Below are positions 1 through 7,106 of a DNA stretch of 14,800 nucleotides, one piece after another (the first letter of the stretch is position 1; each line of letters begins with the position of its first letter). Made by a program: the position numbers and the translations under genes. Source of the DNA: Bacteroidia bacterium (GTDB taxonomy: Bacteria > Bacteroidota > Bacteroidia > NS11-12g > UBA9320); contig JAQWZS010000015.1 in assembly GCA_029253325.1 (NCBI GenBank), positions 1-14,800 of the forward strand. Reading direction: 5' to 3'. The notes below the pieces were generated by a model that was not told the DNA's origin, made no database searches, and saw only the letters and a program-made list of their open reading frames with translations.

Positions 1-1
1 T

Positions 2-349
2 ATTTGTAGCTTGTATATATTACTTGGTGCATTTGGTGCTCATGGATTAGAGGGAAAAATTACCCCTAATCAATTAAAAACCTTTCACACAGGACTCAGA
101 TATATGATAATTCACGGTTTAGGAATAATTATGATAAGCCTAATTTACCTCACGCTTAATAAATACAATAAATGGGTTTATTACCTTGTTTATCTCGGAA
201 TACTATTCTTCTCATTAAGTTTGATAATCCATGCATTAAAAGACATCATAGGTTTAAACGTAAATCTGTTTGCTCTTATTGCTCCCATTGGTGGATTATG
301 TTATGCCTCCTCTTGGGTTTTACTCGCTAAAGTTCTAAAAAGAAAATGA
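2..349 (+). CDS. DUF423 family small membrane protein, 5' end cut by the window
   Basis: The frame is open from base 2 to the stop at 349, so the gene begins before the window and about 115 residues are visible. The TTG at position 11 is not a convincing start because it lies inside the first hydrophobic helix. That helix runs into the family signature GAFGAHGL, and a later RYMIIHGLG segment also fits DUF423. Further hydrophobic helices follow (around WVYYLVYLGILFFSLSL and LIAPIGGLCYASSWVLL), and the protein ends in a basic tail, LKRK. DUF423 proteins are small inner-membrane proteins with no firmly established function. The stop overlaps the start of the next gene as ATGA, so the two are probably co-translated. 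Family assignment is from motif recognition only. Confidence 0.85.
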   Translation: MCSLYILLGAFGAHGLEGKITPNQLKTFHTGLRYMIIHGLGIIMISLIYLTLNKYNKWVYYLVYLGILFFSLSLIIHALKDIIGLNVNLFALIAPIGGLCYASSWVLLAKVLKRK

Positions 350-840
350 AAGAAGTCATATTCATGAGGCATGCAAAAGCATGCCAAGCGACATTTCATC
401 AAAGTGATCATGAGAGAAGTTTAACGAATTCAGGGATAAAAGAAGTTGAGAGTATGTCAAAATTTATTAAATCAAAAAAATCCATCCCTGATATCATGCT
501 GGTGTCTGACTCCAAACGAACTCAAGAGACTTGGAAATACTTAAACAAAGAATTAAAAAATACGCTGTCAAAATTTGATAAAGATTTATATCTAGCCACA
601 CCGAAAACTCTCATAAATAAGGTCATGAACCTCGACAATTTATTGGATTCTGTTATAATACTTGCACATAATCCGGGTATAACTGATGTTTTTAACGACT
701 ATTTAAATATAAAATTAGATTACATGCCTACGTGCGGAGTAGGTTGTATAGAATTTCATACTGATAAATTTGAAAACATTTTGGATTGTACTTCTAAGCT
801 GAAATATTTATCTTATCCTAGTCTGATTAATAATGGGTAA
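346..840 (+). CDS. sixA: SixA-type phosphohistidine phosphatase (histidine phosphatase superfamily)
   Basis: The 164-residue protein has the histidine phosphatase layout. The RHA motif near the N-terminus supplies Arg8 and the phospho-accepting His9. A second catalytic arginine lies in SDSKRTQET (Arg58), and the second catalytic histidine lies in AHNPG (His108). The length and the RHAKA form of the motif fit the SixA branch, which in E. coli removes phosphate from phosphohistidine on HPt domains or the nitrogen PTS; the substrate here is unknown. No signal peptide is visible, so it should be cytoplasmic. The ATG at 346 overlaps the stop of the DUF423 gene (ATGA), implying translational coupling. 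Its 3' end overlaps the convergent lipoprotein gene by 14 bases. Confidence 0.88.
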   Translation: MKEVIFMRHAKACQATFHQSDHERSLTNSGIKEVESMSKFIKSKKSIPDIMLVSDSKRTQETWKYLNKELKNTLSKFDKDLYLATPKTLINKVMNLDNLLDSVIILAHNPGITDVFNDYLNIKLDYMPTCGVGCIEFHTDKFENILDCTSKLKYLSYPSLINNG

Positions 841-1693
841 AAACACGTTTGCCATTTGTTGTTATGACAATTAGCCTATCACAACCTTCGTCTTGGTTTG
901 GATCAAAATCGACCGTTATATCTGATATAGTAGATGATTTTTCCACTTGAAGTTCACCATTAGATATAAATCGCAGACAATCGTAGTCTGATTGTTTCTG
1001 CAACGGAGAAGTAATAGTAAAAGTTGCAGTTTCATGACCATTTGATAATCCGATATTTCCTGCAACACAAATATGATTACCAATCTCAGACATACTTGGC
1101 TCTATTACTTCAACTATGTCCAAATCTGCATTCATTGAAATGTCTGCTACAGAATTTTTTAATTTAAAATTATTACACTTCACAGAAATTCTATCCGAAT
1201 TTAATCTCTTAAACTTAATATCTCCAACCAATTGAGTCATCTCCTCACCGTCTCCTGAAAAGAAGGGTTCTTCCTTTGATAGAGATATTTTTAATGTTGA
1301 GTTATCAATTAGATAATCTTGATCAATGGACAACAAAATTGTTCCCGCTCTGTATTTGCTATCATTACACAATAAGCCAAATGGAGAAGATCCTAAATCG
1401 CCAAACTTCAACAATACATCTAAACCATCACCATCAGCAAATGTAGTATCTGCATATACGATCTCTGCTCCAAGCGGAAGAACAGTAAGTTTGTCTGGAT
1501 TAAAAATATTTTCTGAGGTAATTACATCCTTTATGATATCAAACGTAGAGAGAAACTCACTAACCACCGAAATATTTGTTTCTGTTGATTTGTGGTCATC
1601 TATTATTTCAACAATATCATTTTTGGTACATCCAAAAAATAAGGATATACAAAAGCAAAAAGTTATGTTTCTTAAAAGTGTCAAAACACTCAA
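827..1693 (-). CDS. Hypothetical lipoprotein
   Basis: The gene encodes 288 residues with a lipoprotein-type N-terminus: a hydrophobic stretch after Arg8, then the lipobox-like LFFGC with Cys22, so it is probably lipid-anchored in the cell envelope. The start is TTG at 1693; an in-frame stop lies two codons upstream and no ATG precedes the signal peptide. A second TTG three codons in is an alternative. The rest looks like a beta-rich secreted domain. It has an FADGDGLDVLLKFGD segment followed by a cysteine and KYRAG, and a C-terminal VDFDPNQDEGCD stretch. This loosely resembles uncharacterised Bacteroidota lipoproteins with a 'DFG...DG..R.G' pattern, but I do not recognise a named family. A TAnnTTTG promoter element lies 17 bases upstream. 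Function unknown. Confidence 0.75.
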   Translation of the reverse strand: MSVLTLLRNITFCFCISLFFGCTKNDIVEIIDDHKSTETNISVVSEFLSTFDIIKDVITSENIFNPDKLTVLPLGAEIVYADTTFADGDGLDVLLKFGDLGSSPFGLLCNDSKYRAGTILLSIDQDYLIDNSTLKISLSKEEPFFSGDGEEMTQLVGDIKFKRLNSDRISVKCNNFKLKNSVADISMNADLDIVEVIEPSMSEIGNHICVAGNIGLSNGHETATFTITSPLQKQSDYDCLRFISNGELQVEKSSTISDITVDFDPNQDEGCDRLIVITTNGKRVFTHY

Positions 1694-1710
1694 TTTTTAT
1701 TGATTATACA

Positions 1711-1718
1711 CAAATGTA
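1711..1718 (-). promoter_or_regulatory. Bacteroidota -7 promoter element for the minus-strand lipoprotein
   Basis: On the minus strand the bases read TACATTTG, an exact match to the known Bacteroidota -7 consensus TAnnTTTG. It ends 17 bases before the TTG start at 1693. No good -33 TTTG/TTG element is visible, so strength is uncertain. Confidence 0.55.
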
Positions 1719-1741
1719 GTATCTTGTGTTAAGATTTAATT

Positions 1742-1749
1742 TAGCTTTG
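1742..1749 (+). promoter_or_regulatory. Bacteroidota -7 promoter element for priA
   Basis: TAGCTTTG matches TAnnTTTG exactly and ends 28 bases before the TTG start of priA at 1778. A TTG at 1724-1726 could be the -33 element, with a short spacer of 15 bases. It is arranged back to back with the divergent element at 1711-1718. Confidence 0.55.
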
Positions 1750-1777
1750 AACATAATTATAGTATTTTTTACAATAA

Positions 1778-4243
1778 TTGGACAATTCAGACACAATACA
1801 CACCCAGTTTGTTGAGGTTTTACTACCTCTTAACCTTAAAAACTTATTCACTTACCGTGTTCCTTCAGAACTTAATGAGGAAATTATCATTGGTAAAAGA
1901 GTAAGTGTACCATTTGGTAAAAAGAAAATCCTTGCTGGACTAATATATTCAATACACGAAAAACCACCTAAAGATTATGAGGCGAGGTATATCATTGACG
2001 TCATTGACAATGAATCGATTGTAGATCAAAATCAATTAGAATTATGGAGCTGGATGTCCAATTACTATATGGTATCACTAGGGTTGATCTATAATGCAGC
2101 TATGCCTGCTGGACTAAAATTGGAAGGAGAGTCAAAAATGGTTCTTAATCCTGATTTTGATTCTGACAATATAGTTCTAGACTCCAAAGAAGCACTTTTA
2201 ATTGAGGCTATTCTATCGGAAAAAGAATTGAGCATAACACAAGCAACCAGTTATCTTAAATCACGATCCATTCACAAGTATGTTAAGTCACTATATATTA
2301 AAGGGGCCATTTTTTTGAAAGATGATATTCAAAAGAATTATTCTGCTAAGACTGCTTCTTACATCAAGATAAATGAGGACCTAGCTAATGAGGATCAACT
2401 CCATGAAATCTTTAACCAACTCGAAAAAAGAGCAAAAGCACAACTCAAGACACTTATGACCTTTATTGCTCATTATGGTATTGAAGGTGAATGTGAAAAA
2501 ACCATTTTAGTTAAGCACGAAGTAACTAATGCTTCAATCAATGCTTTAATTGACAAAGAAATATTCGTACAAGAAAAACGCGAAAAATCAAGACTCGAAT
2601 TTTCTGTAAATGAAAACCCAATTGAAAAATTAAATGATTTACAGCATCAAGCTCTCACAGAAATAGAGTCTGGATTTAATAATCAAAAGCCAGTACTCCT
2701 TCATGGCATCACAGGAAGTGGAAAAACACACATCTATGCCCATCTGATTGAGAAAGCGTTAAATGAGAAACAACAGGTTCTTTACCTACTCCCAGAAATT
2801 GCTCTTACTAGTCAACTCATCATACGATTGCAGCGGTATTTCGGCAAAAAACTTTTGGTGTCTCATTCCAAATTCACCAACAATGAACGCGTAGAAATTT
2901 ACCAAGCTATTGCCTCTGGAGAATCATACCTCATTGTAGGAACCAGAAGTGCCATTTTTCAACCCTTTAAAAACCTTGGACTCATCATTATCGATGAGGA
3001 GCATGAAAGCAGTTTCAAACAACACGAACCTGCACCACGATTTAATGCTAGAGATAAAGCCTTATTCTTGGCACACAAAAAGCAAATACCTATCTTACTT
3101 GGTAGTGCCACACCTGCAATTGAAAGCTACTTTAATGCCCATCAATCCAAATATCAACTTGTTAGCCTAACACAACGCCACAATCACTCTAAACTACCAC
3201 AAATTGAAGTGATTGATATGAAGGTTCAAAAAAAGCAGAAAAGAATAAGGGGCATCTTCAGCGATACACTCATTGAAGCCATAGCAAATGCAAAAAAAGA
3301 AGGCAAGCAAACCATCCTTTTCCAAAATAAAAAGGGATATGTTCCTGTATTGGAATGCAATGTGTGTGCATGGACTCCAAAATGTCAAAATTGTGATATT
3401 TCGCTCACTTATTACAAGTATCAAGAAAACCTTCGATGTCACTATTGTGGATTCAAGCAAGAAGTAGTCAACCAATGTGTTTCATGCGGTAATAAAGGAA
3501 TTGAGCTTATTGGATATGGCACCGAAAGAATCGAGGATGAACTATCGCTATACCTTCCCGAATTATCCATTCGTCGTATGGACTACAACACCACCCGATT
3601 AAAGAATGCTCACACAAAAATCATAGATGAATTTGCTTCGGGAAAAATTGATGTACTCATCGGGACACAAATGGTCGCCAAAGGACTCGATTTTGAAAAT
3701 GTAACTATTGTTGGCATACTCAATGCTGACCACATTATCAGTTTTCCTGACTTTAGATCCAACGAACGAGCATATTCACTCATCACACAAGTAGCAGGAA
3801 GAGCTGGACGTAAAAAAGACTTGGGTACAGTATACCTTCAAACTTCCATGCCTGATCATGCCATCATCCAAAGAATCGTTGATCATGATTATTTGGGTAT
3901 GTACCAAACCGACCTCGATGAACGTGAGAAGTTCAACTACCCTCCTTTTTATCGTCTAATCAAAATAACGATTAAACACAAAGATGCCCTTGAATTATAC
4001 CATCTTGGGGTAATCGCAAAAAACAAACTCAGTACTTTTTTTGGTTCTAATTTGTTAGGACCTGAAAAGCCCTATGTTGGGAAAATTCGAAACTGGTATA
4101 TCATCAATTTTGTACTAAAAATTCCCAATCAAGGTGGCTCTATCAGAACACATAAATCAAAATTATCTCAAGCAATTCAACAACTCGAAAAGGCCAAAGA
4201 ATTCAACAAATCCAGAATAATTATTGACGTGGATCCTTTGTGA
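1778..4243 (+). CDS. priA: Primosomal protein N' / replication restart helicase PriA
   Basis: The 821-residue protein is a full-length PriA, the superfamily 2 helicase that recognises stalled forks and reloads the replisome. The N-terminal 3' DNA-binding domain has FVEVLLPL and LFTYRVP. Walker A is GITGSGKT (310-317), the DEAH-type Walker B is DEEH (406-409), and GSATPAIES follows at 442-450. The zinc-binding insertion has all eight cysteines (527, 530, 536, 539, 554, 557, 567, 570). Helicase lobe 2 shows GTQMVAKGLDFENV and QVAGRAGR, with the family C-terminal domain after it. The start is TTG at 1778, because an in-frame TAA directly precedes it and no ATG occurs before the conserved N-terminus. 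It appears to be transcribed alone from the element at 1742-1749. Confidence 0.97.
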   Translation: MDNSDTIHTQFVEVLLPLNLKNLFTYRVPSELNEEIIIGKRVSVPFGKKKILAGLIYSIHEKPPKDYEARYIIDVIDNESIVDQNQLELWSWMSNYYMVSLGLIYNAAMPAGLKLEGESKMVLNPDFDSDNIVLDSKEALLIEAILSEKELSITQATSYLKSRSIHKYVKSLYIKGAIFLKDDIQKNYSAKTASYIKINEDLANEDQLHEIFNQLEKRAKAQLKTLMTFIAHYGIEGECEKTILVKHEVTNASINALIDKEIFVQEKREKSRLEFSVNENPIEKLNDLQHQALTEIESGFNNQKPVLLHGITGSGKTHIYAHLIEKALNEKQQVLYLLPEIALTSQLIIRLQRYFGKKLLVSHSKFTNNERVEIYQAIASGESYLIVGTRSAIFQPFKNLGLIIIDEEHESSFKQHEPAPRFNARDKALFLAHKKQIPILLGSATPAIESYFNAHQSKYQLVSLTQRHNHSKLPQIEVIDMKVQKKQKRIRGIFSDTLIEAIANAKKEGKQTILFQNKKGYVPVLECNVCAWTPKCQNCDISLTYYKYQENLRCHYCGFKQEVVNQCVSCGNKGIELIGYGTERIEDELSLYLPELSIRRMDYNTTRLKNAHTKIIDEFASGKIDVLIGTQMVAKGLDFENVTIVGILNADHIISFPDFRSNERAYSLITQVAGRAGRKKDLGTVYLQTSMPDHAIIQRIVDHDYLGMYQTDLDEREKFNYPPFYRLIKITIKHKDALELYHLGVIAKNKLSTFFGSNLLGPEKPYVGKIRNWYIINFVLKIPNQGGSIRTHKSKLSQAIQQLEKAKEFNKSRIIIDVDPL

Positions 4244-4244
4244 T

Positions 4245-4276
4245 AAATCTAGAATAATTGATTTTAATCTAGATTT
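4245..4276. repeat. 9-bp perfect inverted repeat between priA and the WG-repeat gene
   Basis: AAATCTAGA at 4245-4253 is mirrored by TCTAGATTT at 4268-4276, with a 14-base AT-rich loop. It starts one base after the priA stop codon, and its right arm contains most of the -7 element of the next gene. It could fold as a weak terminator for priA, although no clear T-run follows, or act as a protein-binding site over the promoter. Function is inferred only. Confidence 0.5.
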
Positions 4277-4277
4277 G
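4270..4277 (+). promoter_or_regulatory. Bacteroidota -7 promoter element for the WG-repeat gene
   Basis: TAGATTTG matches TAnnTTTG exactly and ends only 4 bases before the ATG at 4282. Transcription would start at or about the A of the ATG, predicting a leaderless mRNA. No -33 TTG at a normal spacing is evident. Confidence 0.5.
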
Positions 4278-4281
4278 AGGT

Positions 4282-4647
4282 ATGAAAGCTCTATTTACTA
4301 TTTCATTAGCACTATTATTATTGGCTAACGTTAGTTGGTCTCAATCCATACAAGAATCTCATAAAAAACAGTATGATGAAATCGAACTATTCGATATGTA
4401 CCATAAAGACTGGGCTTTGGTCAAAAAAGATAAACACGTAGGCTTCATTGACTACAACGGAAAAGAAGTGGTCCCAACCATCTACTATGAAATCGAACTA
4501 TTCGATATGTACCACGATGGATGGGCTATGGTTAAAAAAGGTAAACACGTAGGCTTCATCGACTACAAGGGAAAAGAAGTGGTGCCATTGGAATACCAAA
4601 ATGCTGATGACGCTATCAAATGGTATAACACTCGAAAGAATAAGTAA
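4282..4647 (+). CDS. Small secreted WG-repeat protein
   Basis: The 121-residue protein has a clear signal peptide (MKALFTISLALLLLANVSWSQ) and then two WG-repeat units of about 37 residues each. Each contains the WG-type sequence HVGFIDYxGKEVVP preceded by DMYHxxWAxVKK. WG repeats usually occur in larger numbers and form beta-rich surfaces; with only two, this is a very short member. The units are nearly identical, which suggests a recent duplication. The protein is probably periplasmic or exported, with unknown function. The ATG at 4282 is supported by the signal peptide and the adjacent promoter element. The lysine-rich C-terminus (WYNTRKNK) follows a degenerate repeat start, so repeats may have been lost from the 3' side. 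Confidence 0.85.
   Translation: MKALFTISLALLLLANVSWSQSIQESHKKQYDEIELFDMYHKDWALVKKDKHVGFIDYNGKEVVPTIYYEIELFDMYHDGWAMVKKGKHVGFIDYKGKEVVPLEYQNADDAIKWYNTRKNK
4375..4596 (+). repeat. Tandem 111-bp duplication (two units) inside the WG-repeat gene
   Basis: Unit 1 (4375-4485) and unit 2 (4486-4596) align without gaps. By direct comparison 93 of 111 bases are identical, and most differences fall in the last two aligned codon positions or at synonymous sites. The period equals 37 codons, so copy-number change keeps the frame. Confidence 0.9.
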
Positions 4648-4664
4648 TCATGATTCACGAATCA

Positions 4665-4672
4665 TATATTTG
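4665..4672 (+). promoter_or_regulatory. Bacteroidota -7 promoter element for the DUF1573 gene
   Basis: TATATTTG matches TAnnTTTG exactly and ends 4 bases before the ATG at 4677, the same spacing as at the WG-repeat gene. It lies inside the longer frame that could be opened from ATG 4650, so it argues for the later start. The -33 region is weak. Confidence 0.5.
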
Positions 4673-4676
4673 CATG

Positions 4677-5114
4677 ATGAGAAATGCATTACTCTTATTC
4701 GGAATTTTACTTGGTCAGATTGCATGGTCACAAAATAGACCTGAGGCTACCTTTATCGAAAAAGGAAAACAACTCGATGAAGTGAAGGAAGGAACCATGG
4801 TCAGAACAGTATATTATTTCACCAATACTGGTAATGCTGATTTGATATTGAACAAAGTTGCTCCAAGCTGCGGATGTACCATAGCAGAATATCCCAAATA
4901 CCCGATAAAACCAGGAGCGAAAGACTCCATTGTTGCAAATTTTGATACGCACGATCGCCCGGGATATCAGGCTAAAGGAATCAATATAGAAAGTAATGCT
5001 GGACCCATTAATCTTGTATTTGAGGTTATGGTAGCTCCTTCAAAAGATATTAAGTCCTATTATTCCAAACCCTATAACCCCGAAGAAAATCATGAAGGGC
5101 ACAATCACAATTAA
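4677..5114 (+). CDS. Secreted DUF1573 domain protein
   Basis: After a signal peptide (MRNALLLFGILLGQIAWSQ) the protein carries a single DUF1573 domain, an immunoglobulin-like beta fold common in Bacteroidota exported proteins. The family core is visible: YYFTNTGNADLILNKV, then PSCGCT, then PGAKDSIVANFDT. The protein ends in a short histidine-rich tail, HEGHNHN, which might bind metal. The frame could be opened earlier at ATG 4650 or 4674. I chose 4677 because the earlier residues (IHESYIC) do not belong to a signal peptide and the promoter element at 4665-4672 would lie within them. The result is 145 residues. The precise role of DUF1573 proteins is not established. It sits downstream of the WG-repeat gene with its own promoter. 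Confidence 0.87.
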   Translation: MRNALLLFGILLGQIAWSQNRPEATFIEKGKQLDEVKEGTMVRTVYYFTNTGNADLILNKVAPSCGCTIAEYPKYPIKPGAKDSIVANFDTHDRPGYQAKGINIESNAGPINLVFEVMVAPSKDIKSYYSKPYNPEENHEGHNHN

Positions 5115-5190
5115 TCATTTGTATTGAGAACATCCTTCGTGATGATTTCAACTTTTTATTAATAATGGTTTCCTAACTCCTTTCGTCGTC

Positions 5191-5198
5191 TATTTTTG
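5191..5198 (+). promoter_or_regulatory. Bacteroidota -7 promoter element for sucC
   Basis: TATTTTTG matches TAnnTTTG exactly, 10 bases before the ATG at 5209. A GTTTC at 5168-5172 gives a partial -33 element with a spacer of about 18 bases. The predicted leader is only about 5 bases. The rest of the 94-base gap (5115-5208) shows no convincing terminator. Confidence 0.6.
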
Positions 5199-5208
5199 CA
5201 GCTCAATT

Positions 5209-6399
5209 ATGAATATACACGAGTATCAAGCAAAGGAAATACTAAAGTCATACGGAGTTGCCATCCAAGAAGGAATCGTCATCGATAAAAAAGAAGATGC
5301 TATTAAAGCAGGTGCCGAATTACGAGAAAAAACGGGTACTGATTGGATGGTTGTCAAAGCTCAAATCCATGCGGGTGGACGTGGAAAAGGTGGCGGTGTC
5401 AAATTAGCCAAAAATGATGAAGAACTTCAGCAGGTTGTTAACAACATTCTAGGCATGACCCTAGTTACTCCACAAACGAGTAAAGAAGGAAAGTTGGTCA
5501 AAAAGGTATTGCTTGCACAAGATGTATATTACCCTGGTGCAAATGAGCCAGACGAATACTACATGAGTGTTTTGCTCGATAGAAGCACTGGTAAAAACGT
5601 AATCATATACACCACTGAAGGTGGTATGGACATCGAGCAAGTAGCTCACGATACTCCTGAAAAAATATACAAAGAATTTATCGATCCAGCTCTAGGATTG
5701 CAAGGATTTCAAGCACGTAAAATTGCTTTTAATCTAGGCCTAAGCGGAAATGCCTTCAAAGAGATGGTTCGATTTGTCAACTCACTTTATAGTGCATATG
5801 TGGGTATTGACGCATCATTGTTTGAAATAAATCCAGTATTAAAAACATCTGATGATAAAATCATTGCTGTAGACAGTAAAGTATCCTTGGATGATAACGC
5901 TTTATACAGACATAAAGATTATGCGGCACTTCGAGACGAAAGTGAAGAAGACCCAACAGAAGTTGAAGCTAAAAAGCATCACCTTAATTTTATCAAACTT
6001 GACGGAAACGTTGGATGTATGGTGAATGGAGCTGGTCTTGCCATGGCTACTATGGATATCATTAAATTAAGCGGGGGTGAGCCTGCAAACTTTCTTGATG
6101 TTGGAGGGGGAGCAAATGCCCAAACAGTAGAAGCTGGATTCAGAATTATCTTGAAAGATCCAAATGTAAAAGCTATACTCATCAATATTTTTGGTGGAAT
6201 TGTTCGTTGTGATCGTGTGGCAAACGGAGTAGTAGAAGCATATAAATCCATTGGAGAAATCAACGTACCTATTATTGTACGTCTTCAAGGTACCAATGCT
6301 GAAGAAGCTAAGAAAATCATTGATGAGAGTGGTCTTCGTGTAGAGTCTGCTATTGTCTTACAAGAAGCTGCAGATAAGGTAAAACAAGTTTTATCCTAA
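5209..6399 (+). CDS. sucC: Succinate-CoA ligase [ADP-forming] subunit beta
   Basis: The 396-residue protein is a complete ATP-grasp beta subunit of succinyl-CoA synthetase. With SucD, this enzyme interconverts succinyl-CoA and succinate with substrate-level phosphorylation in the TCA cycle. It begins with the conserved MNIHEYQAKEIL. The nucleotide-binding region shows VVKAQIHAGGRGKGGGVKL (48-66). Metal ligands expected from the E. coli enzyme correspond to Asn208 (in EINPVLKT) and Asp222 (in AVDSK). The C-terminal CoA-ligase domain has the loop NIFGGIVRCDRVANG (326-340). The ATG at 5209 is unambiguous. No sucD follows, so the alpha subunit must be encoded elsewhere. The next gene starts 8 bases after the stop and is probably co-transcribed. 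Confidence 0.97.
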   Translation: MNIHEYQAKEILKSYGVAIQEGIVIDKKEDAIKAGAELREKTGTDWMVVKAQIHAGGRGKGGGVKLAKNDEELQQVVNNILGMTLVTPQTSKEGKLVKKVLLAQDVYYPGANEPDEYYMSVLLDRSTGKNVIIYTTEGGMDIEQVAHDTPEKIYKEFIDPALGLQGFQARKIAFNLGLSGNAFKEMVRFVNSLYSAYVGIDASLFEINPVLKTSDDKIIAVDSKVSLDDNALYRHKDYAALRDESEEDPTEVEAKKHHLNFIKLDGNVGCMVNGAGLAMATMDIIKLSGGEPANFLDVGGGANAQTVEAGFRIILKDPNVKAILINIFGGIVRCDRVANGVVEAYKSIGEINVPIIVRLQGTNAEEAKKIIDESGLRVESAIVLQEAADKVKQVLS

Positions 6400-6407
6400 T
6401 ATAAATT

Positions 6408-7028
6408 GTGGGTACCCTCATTGAAATAAGGCCTCACAACATTGATCAAAGAAGCATCCAAACCATTGTCGATGCTCTGAAAAATGGAGATTTAGCGATT
6501 ATTCCTACTGATAGTATCTATGCCATTGTGGGTGATTTGAATCACCGGGATGTACTCGAAAAGATTTGTAAGCAAATCGGGAAAAAGCCAAACAAAGCGA
6601 ATCTATCCATTCTATGTGATGGTTTAAGTAATCTATCAAAATATACATCTACCATACCCAATCCACTGTATAAACTCATGAAAAGATTGTTGCCAGGCCC
6701 ATTTACATTTATCTTAAAAGCAAGCAATAATATTCCTAAAATTTTCAGACAGAATAAAAAGACCATTGGAATTCGCGTACCTGAAAACTCTATTTGTCAG
6801 GCCTTGATTTCTGCACTTGGCAATCCTTTGATATCAAGTTCTATTCATTCGGAAGATGAGATACAAGAATACCTCACTGAACCCTATGAGATTTATGAAA
6901 AATGGCAAGATAAAATTAATCTTATTGTCGATGGCGGTGCTGGTAAAAATACAGGTACTACCGTAATTGAAGCCTCCACAGGAGAAATTTCAATTATCCG
7001 AGAAGGGTTAGGAATTGAAAAAGTTTAA
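6408..7028 (+). CDS. Sua5/YciO/YrdC family protein (YciO-like)
   Basis: The 206-residue protein has the YrdC fold signatures: PTDSIYAI (33-40) for nucleotide and threonine binding, a KPNKANLSILC segment (60-70) in the place of the basic substrate-binding stretch, LPGPFTFIL (95-103), KTIGIRVP (118-125) and LISSSIH (141-147). YrdC/TsaC and Sua5 make threonylcarbamoyl-AMP for the t6A37 modification of tRNA. The SILC and PGPFTFIL wording looks closer to the YciO branch, whose role is less settled. It lacks the C-terminal Sua5 domain. The start is GTG at 6408, 8 bases after sucC, with no separate promoter visible, so the two form a likely operon without an obvious metabolic link. Confidence 0.85.
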   Translation: MGTLIEIRPHNIDQRSIQTIVDALKNGDLAIIPTDSIYAIVGDLNHRDVLEKICKQIGKKPNKANLSILCDGLSNLSKYTSTIPNPLYKLMKRLLPGPFTFILKASNNIPKIFRQNKKTIGIRVPENSICQALISALGNPLISSSIHSEDEIQEYLTEPYEIYEKWQDKINLIVDGGAGKNTGTTVIEASTGEISIIREGLGIEKV

Positions 7029-7076
7029 ACATAAAATTTATCAAAAAAAATATCAAACAAATTGCATTAAAATAAG

Positions 7077-7088
7077 TTATAATTATAA
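7077..7088. repeat. 12-bp AT-only palindrome upstream of the SulP gene
   Basis: TTATAATTATAA is a perfect palindrome ending one base before the -7 element at 7090. Its position would suit an operator, but an AT-only palindrome in an AT-rich gap can easily arise by chance. Confidence 0.3.
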
Positions 7089-7089
7089 A

Positions 7090-7097
7090 TATTTTTG
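7090..7097 (+). promoter_or_regulatory. Bacteroidota -7 promoter element for the SulP gene
   Basis: TATTTTTG matches TAnnTTTG exactly and lies 9 bases before the ATG at 7107. Its last three bases are the TTG that would otherwise be read as an earlier start codon. A TTG at 7062-7064 is a distant -33 candidate with a 25-base spacer. Confidence 0.6.
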
Positions 7098-7106
7098 ACC
7101 CAAAGC

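Noticed and set aside
1326..1703. Open plus-strand frame of 125 codons opposite the minus-strand lipoprotein
   Set aside because: It is antisense to a gene with a clear lipoprotein signal and promoter, shows no domain or signal peptide, and its composition is that of a shadow frame.
2949..3475. Short frames inside priA on both strands (2949-3170 plus, 3194-3475 minus)
   Set aside because: The helicase and zinc-binding motifs of PriA run through the whole segment in one frame; these are shadows.
5115..5208. Possible terminator hairpin CATC-CTTCGT-GATG followed by a T-rich stretch after the DUF1573 gene
   Set aside because: The stem is only 4 bp with a mismatch directly outside, too weak to call.
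5979..6288. Minus-strand frames opposite the CoA-ligase domain of sucC
   Set aside because: The plus frame carries the conserved GGIVRCDR loop; the antisense frames have no recognisable features.
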